DNA of 32,862 nucleotides from assembly GCA_030180075.1 (NCBI GenBank), contig JASNJN010000062.1, positions 1 through 32,862 of the forward strand, in the 5' to 3' direction. This DNA comes from Mikrocytos mackini. Lineage: Eukaryota; Endomyxa; Ascetosporea; Mikrocytida; Mikrocytiidae. The notes beneath the pieces are model-generated. The model searched no databases. It had not been told where the DNA came from and was given only the letters and a program-made list of their open reading frames with translations. Of the stretch, positions 26,629-32,862 are shown in pieces; position 1 is the stretch's first letter; every line of letters begins with the position of its first letter. Position numbers and translations under genes: made by a program.

Positions 26629-29619
26629 ATGGAACACACTGACGATCATAATCATACATTAACGTCTAAGCAATTCAGAGTGGCACCAGAACAACTAGCT
26701 GTCTTAAAATCTTCGTTCACAGACCAATTCTTGATTGTTGAGTTTCACAAGTACTACATTGACGTTTACACACATTCTACAACGCCTGTTTTTTTATTCA
26801 GACAGCAGTTCAATTACCCGTGTGGGCTACAGCTTATGTTCTTCGAATACAACTCTAATACAAAGACTACTTCATTTATTTCATACAGAACAGAAGCCGA
26901 AGTTATGATAGCAGGTTATATAAAAATTTTAGAAGATTCTATTGTTATCAAGGAAACACATTCTGAAAAAAGCAATGAAACTAAACTAGCACATAGAACT
27001 CAAGAATACATTTTTCAACGACAGAATGAAACGCATCTAATAATCAGCGAAACTGAAATAATATTCTATTTGTTTAGAGATACAATAACACAAATAGAAT
27101 ATGACCCCACTTCAAACATATTTGAGCAAAGTGATTATGATTTGGAACAAGAAGAGGCTATATTCTTTTTCCAAACAGAAAATAATGACGTAGTTGGAAT
27201 TTTATGTTCTTCAATAAAATATGGAAATTATACGGACAGATTAGAAGAAGAATGTAATTGTTTAAGAGTTGGGGACCCAAAAATATCTTATCCGCATCTA
27301 TACACATTCGCGTTTATTGATACGAAAATAAAGAATTATTGTCCTTTTCAATATCATGAAGATAATCCAAACGATTGTTTAACTTCGTTTTTGTGTCCTT
27401 CTGAAAATATTCTATACGTAATACAAGACACAACCCATAAACAGCTTTTTTACCTTTGTTTTTGGAACCGAATATATACTATGTCGATCGAGAATTTAAT
27501 TCAGACAAACATAGATATTCAAAATGAAAAAACAATAAAGAGTAAATTTGATAAGGAAACCAACATTCAGATCACTGGGAAGGAAAACAATCCCCACATA
27601 AAATCAAGAGAATTGGACAGAATTAATATATACAAAGTAATTAAAGCTGTCTACATCCGCAAAGACGAATACCTGCTTATAGATGAAGATAATTTTGTTT
27701 ACTACCTGGATACAAACAATACAAAAAGTTTAAGGCTTTTGATCGAAGCAGACATGAAAGGGCTAAATGGACTAAGATATGTAGAAGAGCTATATAGAGA
27801 CAAAGAACACATTTTACTTCATTTCCAAGGGAATAACAGTGATGCAAAGACATTCCAAATACCATTAAATGATGTTCTGAATGTAAATCGTTGGGTGATA
27901 AAAAGAGTTGTATCGGCCAAATGTGTTGATAAAATAGAGCATATAGAAAAGATCAATAAAACTATTGTTTGTATAGGAAACACTGTGTATCTGCTGAATA
28001 AAAAACTGGTTGCAACGAACAATTATGAGAATAAACGGCATTTTTACGAGGAGATTTTTACAGAAAGACTCACAAACAAATTAGAAATTATACAAACTTT
28101 AAAATTAGGTGAAGACAGCATTAACGACAATCAACTCAATGTTACCAAAGAAAGTGATGTTTGGGCCATTAAAAAGAAAGGAACAAACCTTTTGCTATAT
28201 TATAAAGAAGATGGAATAGAACATATCAAAAAACTTCAAACTATAAATTCCGTTTTGAATTTGTTTACACCCATTGATTGGTTGATTACAGGCAATAAAC
28301 TGTTTATACTCGAACAGAATGCTGGATACTTTTTCGGCACAATAATTCCAACAAAAAAAGAAATAACACTGGGTCATGCCCAATTTAACAATAGTTTATG
28401 GATTTATAAAAGCCCAATTGTGTCAACACGTTTCATACAACTAAAAGAAGATACAGTTATCAGTGTGCTTCTAACCGAAAACAACATTAAAGTTGTACTT
28501 ATATTTAAAACAGAGATTACAGATTCTAAATTATTTCTATTTAATCATAGAGACAATGACGAAGATGATAAGAAAACAAGAATCTTAAAGTTAAATGAAT
28601 ATAATATACAGATAGACTATTTAGGAGGAGTGTATTTATTATTCGTAAACAAAAACAATAGAATGAAATTTAGAGAGTGCCATGGATTGAATGAAGTTGT
28701 AGATTATTCTATTGACAAAGTTTATGAATTAAACCCCATTATTAATTTAGATTACAGGAACAAAACAACCTACCATTTTTGTGAGCATTTAATGGCAATA
28801 TTCTATTACGATAAGAAGCTAAAAATGAAATGTTTTGAGAAGTTGGAAGAGGATGAGTATGAATATGTCGGAGAAGAAGGATTAGACAACCTCAGATTTT
28901 TAAAATGCTACCATAAAGATGGTAAGCATATTCTAATTGGAACATTAGATGATTATAACAACCACGAAGATGGTGATGAAGGAGAAGGCGAACAAATAAC
29001 ATTTGTTATTGAAAGATACACAAACTGTTATCAAATGAAAACAGTTGTAACAGAAATGGAAGAACTAGAATTCGCTTCTGACGCGATACTCTTTGGGAGC
29101 GACAATCTGGTAATAATTGATTGGGGTGATATTAAACTCTACAAAATGGAGAATGGTAAGATCTCTCTAAAAAGTAGTTTGTCTGAATATATTGAATCAA
29201 AGGAGTGTGTACACATGCTTACAGAGATTTACCAAGATGAAGAATTCTGCGAGTATGAAGAGGGAAATTACGATGAAGGATTTACAAGATTAGAATGGCG
29301 GAAATTAGTGGAGTTCAGAGGGACTGTTGTTACTATGTTCCATAAAGAAACGGTTGCGATCCTTCCTTTCAAAAATGATAAGCCGAATCTTTTGAAGTAC
29401 ATCAATTTAGAAGGATTTGTTTTAGACATGCAAATCTATGACGACTTGCTGTATATTGTGTTGAGCTATTGTGAACATATTCGAGTCCTTTCGACTGTTA
29501 ATAGAAAAACGAGGGAAACAATAGAGATAGGAGAATGGATGCGTAAAATATTCAGGAAAAATGGAAAAATAAGAGTGATAACAGATAAAGGATCGATAGT
29601 TAAAGTCACAATGAAATAA
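26629..29619 (+). CDS. Large beta-propeller-like protein, possibly CPSF160/Cft1-DDB1-SF3B3 family
   Basis: The 996-residue protein has no signal peptide or membrane span and consists of many short beta-strand repeats ending in aromatic or hydrophobic pairs, as in WD-like propellers. Residues about 755-795 read like the CPSF A family signature: a hydrophobic strand HILIGT, an acidic loop (NNHEDGDEGEGE), then QITFVIE. CPSF160 and DDB1 have a similar GT...GxILxF pattern. The following ASDAILFGSDNLVIIDWGDIKLY segment matches the next blade in style. It ends with another strand repeat, ITDKGSIVKVTMK, but lacks the long helical tail seen in metazoan CPSF160. If the family is right, it scaffolds polyadenylation-signal recognition (Cft1) or the U2 snRNP (Rse1); I cannot decide between them. 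A general divergent propeller is the alternative. Confidence 0.45.
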   Translation: MEHTDDHNHTLTSKQFRVAPEQLAVLKSSFTDQFLIVEFHKYYIDVYTHSTTPVFLFRQQFNYPCGLQLMFFEYNSNTKTTSFISYRTEAEVMIAGYIKILEDSIVIKETHSEKSNETKLAHRTQEYIFQRQNETHLIISETEIIFYLFRDTITQIEYDPTSNIFEQSDYDLEQEEAIFFFQTENNDVVGILCSSIKYGNYTDRLEEECNCLRVGDPKISYPHLYTFAFIDTKIKNYCPFQYHEDNPNDCLTSFLCPSENILYVIQDTTHKQLFYLCFWNRIYTMSIENLIQTNIDIQNEKTIKSKFDKETNIQITGKENNPHIKSRELDRINIYKVIKAVYIRKDEYLLIDEDNFVYYLDTNNTKSLRLLIEADMKGLNGLRYVEELYRDKEHILLHFQGNNSDAKTFQIPLNDVLNVNRWVIKRVVSAKCVDKIEHIEKINKTIVCIGNTVYLLNKKLVATNNYENKRHFYEEIFTERLTNKLEIIQTLKLGEDSINDNQLNVTKESDVWAIKKKGTNLLLYYKEDGIEHIKKLQTINSVLNLFTPIDWLITGNKLFILEQNAGYFFGTIIPTKKEITLGHAQFNNSLWIYKSPIVSTRFIQLKEDTVISVLLTENNIKVVLIFKTEITDSKLFLFNHRDNDEDDKKTRILKLNEYNIQIDYLGGVYLLFVNKNNRMKFRECHGLNEVVDYSIDKVYELNPIINLDYRNKTTYHFCEHLMAIFYYDKKLKMKCFEKLEEDEYEYVGEEGLDNLRFLKCYHKDGKHILIGTLDDYNNHEDGDEGEGEQITFVIERYTNCYQMKTVVTEMEELEFASDAILFGSDNLVIIDWGDIKLYKMENGKISLKSSLSEYIESKECVHMLTEIYQDEEFCEYEEGNYDEGFTRLEWRKLVEFRGTVVTMFHKETVAILPFKNDKPNLLKYINLEGFVLDMQIYDDLLYIVLSYCEHIRVLSTVNRKTRETIEIGEWMRKIFRKNGKIRVITDKGSIVKVTMK

Positions 29620-29923
29620 GTGTTAAAATAAACATAAATATTGTTTAATGTATCTATCTTAATTCATTTTGAAACAAAAACTATTATATTTATTCTAAAC
29701 ATCTTTCAATAAGAAAATTATGATTGAAAGATTAGTTCCTTATTTTGATTTAAGTTGCTACAACTATAATTATTTATAAATTATTATGTACCTTTAATTC
29801 TATAATATAATTTAGCAACAACTTAATAATATAATCATACCAGGTTCTATTAATTTATTTAGATTGCATAATAGCAATATAATAAATTAAAACATTATTC
29901 TATAAACAATAATTATTAGCTCG
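29620..29923. other. Convergent intergenic spacer
   Basis: A 304-bp, very AT-rich spacer between two genes that converge. It should contain both 3' ends. No gene, tRNA or repeat is seen. Confidence 0.5.
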
Positions 29924-31096
29924 TTATAGATCTTTCCTGGGTTCATAACTCTTACACTGATTTTTTATTTTCATTATACTACTCCTCAATGCTTCCATCC
30001 ACCCTTTTAATTCCCTAACATTAAATTCCATTCTTCCATCGAAAAGAATATTCAAAATTACTTCCGAAGTTCTTTTTATTTTCATCTTTTGTTTTTCTAT
30101 TTCTTCAATATTATCTTTACTTCCCCCTATAGCTATGTTTCTTAATTGTTCTTCTTTCAACACTCTCCGTTCTATTATTTTCCCATTATCATCTAAAACA
30201 AACAGTTTCTCTAAAAAATCCATTAAATTGTGAACAGTCATATATTCAATCATATCTAGGTCTTTTATGATAAGTGCATCATAAATAATAGTTTTGCCTA
30301 TAATAGAGTCTTTATGTTCGTATTCGAATTTCTTATCTCCAGGTGTAAGTAAACCTAATTTGATGTCCTGAAATAAATATCTAAGTTTCTTCCATTTTAG
30401 ATTCCCAACTGATAGTTCGACGTAATACTTACGTACTTTGCTATATAAATTCAAACAATACAGCGCTGGTCTCTCTGGCAAGTAATATAACCTAAATTTC
30501 ATAAATTGCTTTGTTTTAAATAACGTTCTTATTGTTTCCATATTTTTTTCGTTTTGTGGGTAATCTGTTATTTCTTTCTGAAGTTCTTTTATTGTGTTCT
30601 CGAAGTCCTCGTAAAGTTGGATTTCATTGAAAATTTCGTAAGGAATAGCAAAGTCTAAAGTTATAATTTTTTCTTCGATTTCTAAACCTAGATTGTTTTT
30701 ATAATCGTTCCTTGTGTTAAAAGTAGCTTTAAAATCTTTTTCTAACTTCAGTAGTCTGGGTTTGAAATCGCCAAGGGAATCATAGAGGGCTTTAATGTCT
30801 TCTCGATCAGGGCGTATTGCATAAAACTCTTCGTTTTCTCGAAATGTATCGACTTCAAAACTTTGGCCTTCTTTAAATTTGATGGTGTAGTCTTTGCCGG
30901 GGTATAAGGTGTAGGATTCTTCTGATTCTGTGGTTTCTGATGATTTGTTCTCGATGTTTGGGTCATTTTTTGATTCACGGGACTGCCAAGCAACTATTAT
31001 TACCACGATCACGGCTAAATTCACTAATATGAGAATTCCGCCTCCGATAATCCAAAATAGTTTACTGTTTCTTTTGGGGGACCGAGGAGCTTTCAT
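29924..31096 (-). CDS. Type II membrane protein of unknown function, 390 residues
   Basis: I do not recognise the family. The N-terminus has a short basic cytoplasmic head (PRSPKRNSK), then a single long hydrophobic span (about residues 14-38: LFWIIGGGILILVNLAVIVV and following), then a Ser/Glu-rich stalk (about 40-62), and a large helical domain rich in charged residues. This signal-anchor layout would put most of the protein in the lumen or at the cell surface. Its plan (basic head, one span, acidic stalk, helical body) is the same as that of the split gene at 21533-22698, but I see no clear sequence match. It is divergently transcribed from the secreted protein at 31310 and converges with the propeller-like gene. 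Confidence 0.75.
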   Translation of the reverse strand: MKAPRSPKRNSKLFWIIGGGILILVNLAVIVVIIVAWQSRESKNDPNIENKSSETTESEESYTLYPGKDYTIKFKEGQSFEVDTFRENEEFYAIRPDREDIKALYDSLGDFKPRLLKLEKDFKATFNTRNDYKNNLGLEIEEKIITLDFAIPYEIFNEIQLYEDFENTIKELQKEITDYPQNEKNMETIRTLFKTKQFMKFRLYYLPERPALYCLNLYSKVRKYYVELSVGNLKWKKLRYLFQDIKLGLLTPGDKKFEYEHKDSIIGKTIIYDALIIKDLDMIEYMTVHNLMDFLEKLFVLDDNGKIIERRVLKEEQLRNIAIGGSKDNIEEIEKQKMKIKRTSEVILNILFDGRMEFNVRELKGWMEALRSSIMKIKNQCKSYEPRKDL

Positions 31097-31309
31097 GAGT
31101 TAGTCTTTTTAAAAAACTTAAAAACCAAACACATCTGTTTGAGCTGCTACATTCAACAACGGATAAGATCAAACTATGGAGCTACTATCTGTGCAATTAC
31201 CAGACATCTCTACGTGTATACCAATCACTTGAATCCGTTTCAGACTAAAAAAGCAAGTGATGGATTTAAATTTATACCCACAGAAGACTACAGGAATATT
31301 TAAAGATCA
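31097..31309. promoter_or_regulatory. Divergent promoter region of two exported-protein genes
   Basis: This 213-bp spacer separates two genes read outward, one encoding a signal-anchored protein and the other a secreted protein, so they could share regulation. No specific element can be supported. Confidence 0.35.
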
Positions 31310-32515
31310 ATGATAATTCTTTGTATAGCATTCATAACAATCTTTCAAAGTCTAACTATAAATAACAATAGAGACTTCAAACTCACCCGTAAAATACACA
31401 ATCACCTTAAAAAGATTAGTCATCTCACAAACGAACAAACAACATCCTCAACCAGTCATTTAATAAAGAACGGTACATTCTATGTATACCACACATGTCT
31501 TTCTGAATCTCTTAATAACTCTTTTCTGCACCATCTTCAAACTCTAACAAACATTCTGAACATTGAACATCACACCTTTGATCCTTTAACCAACCCAAAA
31601 CTCACATATGGAACGGATATTATTGAATTAGAAGGCATGGTTTCTAAATCTGACAATTTTCAAACTAATTTACTGTTTACAACGTTTATTTTTAATTTAA
31701 AGACATCAGAAGGCGCAGATTTGTTGGACTATTACTTGGATAAATTTCTACTAACAGACGTCCGGGTGTTAGAATCAATTTTTGCGACAGTTGACAATGT
31801 AATCGAAGATATAAAGTCCATTTTTAATACAGTCTTCTTTTGTCTTAGAACACAAAAGAGAATCCTTGCGACGGAAATACTTACTACGAGGCATATTATA
31901 GTACATCATATGCAAAGGACAAAATTGTTGGAAGGAAAATTGGCGCCTGTACCTCTAAATAACACGGATGCCATAATAAAAGAAATGGCTGAAATTGAAG
32001 AGAGTGTTAAAGAAACTAATTTACTAGAATTAGACACAAGCGAAATATTTGATAAGTTTGACGATCTGAAGAAATTAGAAAATTTAAAGTACGAGTATAA
32101 GAATCAGTCTCAACTTCTTCTCTTCTATGAAGATGACATGGATAAATTTGAAATAGATAAAGAAGTTATGTTAGAAAAAGTATTAAATGGAGAAACGTAT
32201 GGTTCATATAAAAGTTTAAATATCAATGAAAGAGAAAAGCTACTACAGAAAATATACACAAAGCATAAAAAAGAGTTAAAATTTACATTTGATGTCAACA
32301 GTATCAATACATCAATAGAAATGCAGAAAATGCAAGATAAAGTATTCGAGACAATAAAATACGTTAAAAATAGTTTTGCAGAACAAGCTCAAACGAAGTT
32401 AAAAGACATAACAAAGAAAAGCTACCAAGTTGGTGTGTTAGAAAATATTGTAAGCGAATGGGAAAAGCTAAGCAAAATTTTAGACACATTTTTGGATATT
32501 GAAAACGCAAAATAA
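31310..32515 (+). CDS. Secreted protein of unknown function, 401 residues
   Basis: I do not recognise the family. The start MIILCIAFITIFQSLTI is a short, strongly hydrophobic signal peptide, with likely cleavage near residues 17-20. The mature protein is helical and Lys/Glu/Asn-rich, with heptad-like stretches in the second half (roughly residues 220-395) that could form coiled coils. There is no later membrane span. It lies next to a divergently transcribed type II membrane protein. As with the 774-residue protein at 19017, secretion and lack of recognisable homology make it a candidate spore-surface or host-directed protein in a microsporidian; this is inference only. Confidence 0.7.
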   Translation: MIILCIAFITIFQSLTINNNRDFKLTRKIHNHLKKISHLTNEQTTSSTSHLIKNGTFYVYHTCLSESLNNSFLHHLQTLTNILNIEHHTFDPLTNPKLTYGTDIIELEGMVSKSDNFQTNLLFTTFIFNLKTSEGADLLDYYLDKFLLTDVRVLESIFATVDNVIEDIKSIFNTVFFCLRTQKRILATEILTTRHIIVHHMQRTKLLEGKLAPVPLNNTDAIIKEMAEIEESVKETNLLELDTSEIFDKFDDLKKLENLKYEYKNQSQLLLFYEDDMDKFEIDKEVMLEKVLNGETYGSYKSLNINEREKLLQKIYTKHKKELKFTFDVNSINTSIEMQKMQDKVFETIKYVKNSFAEQAQTKLKDITKKSYQVGVLENIVSEWEKLSKILDTFLDIENAK

Positions 32516-32862
32516 GCTAATAGAATGTTAATAAATCGGGTTCTTCTTTATTTTACACACAGGAATTAAAATAATGTTGATATTTATAATATCACAAAGT
32601 AAACTGGTTATTTATTTCATTAAAAATGTCCTAATGAATCTTTTAATGTCTTTAGATTTCAATAGGTAGACTTTTATGCTATCCTAATAATGATAAATGA
32701 AATACAATACCGTAGTCATGGTTAACACGCAAAATATGTATGTAGTATATTTGATAAGGTTTCGCTTTGAACAAATTCCCTTACAATACAATTTCCAGTT
32801 TTCTTCTTTATTTTTTGTTCTTTCGTTTTTTATTTTAACCCTTGATTTTTCTAAGTCATCTT
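32516..32862. other. AT-rich tail of the window
   Basis: The stretch is 347 bp of AT-rich DNA downstream of the last gene. No supported gene, RNA or repeat is seen. Confidence 0.5.

Noticed and set aside
19017-32515. Assigning the four exported proteins to a named microsporidian family such as InterB
   Set aside because: No specific motif supports this, and the four do not clearly match one another.
1-32862. tRNA, rRNA or CRISPR features
   Set aside because: No cloverleaf, rRNA core motif or regularly spaced repeat with unique spacers could be recognised by reading; a covariance-model search was not possible.

Overview
The window looks like nuclear DNA from a TE-rich, AT-rich eukaryote. My best reading is a microsporidian or close relative with an expanded genome. 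The host genes on the right are intronless and closely spaced. Two of them are much shorter or more divergent than their usual homologues, and several encode lineage-specific proteins with signal peptides or signal anchors. The genus cannot be fixed from the sequence, and no rRNA, tRNA or CRISPR array was recognised.

Positions 1 to about 18,840 are a nested transposon block. It holds a broken Ty3/gypsy fossil (about 843-3327) carrying a TA-flanked MITE. Next comes a 5.4 kb foldback structure (3553-8924) whose two 2.3 kb arms each carry a nearly identical MULE transposase in inverted orientation. A longer Ty3/gypsy element follows on the minus strand (about 9544-18383) with gag, protease, reverse transcriptase, RNase H and integrase parts. 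It has been entered by a 3.6 kb hAT transposon (8-bp target duplication TCCATTAC), a second copy of the TA MITE, and a 158-bp hAT-like MITE. Just outside it sits a 378-bp hAT-like MITE with GC-rich hairpins and an 8-bp duplication GTTTGAAC.

Positions 19,017 to the end are host genes: (1) a 774-residue secreted protein of unknown function; (2) a type II membrane protein split by an apparent one-base frameshift; (3) a NAT10/Kre33-type 18S rRNA cytidine acetyltransferase homologue; (4) on the minus strand, a ribonucleotide reductase small-subunit homologue; (5) a 996-residue beta-propeller-like protein, possibly of the CPSF160/DDB1/SF3B3 family; (6) on the minus strand, another type II membrane protein; (7) a 401-residue secreted protein.

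The most interesting signal is that the two neighbouring, convergent conserved genes both look like pseudo-enzymes. The Kre33 homologue keeps the fold-wide sequence pattern and the C-terminal tail but lacks a recognisable Walker A, Walker B and acetyl-CoA loop. The R2 homologue keeps most iron ligands and the C-terminal tail but has Leu in place of the radical Tyr and Lys in place of one iron-ligand Glu, much like an Rnr4-type partner subunit. Around them sit four exported or membrane-anchored unknown proteins that are candidates for host interaction.
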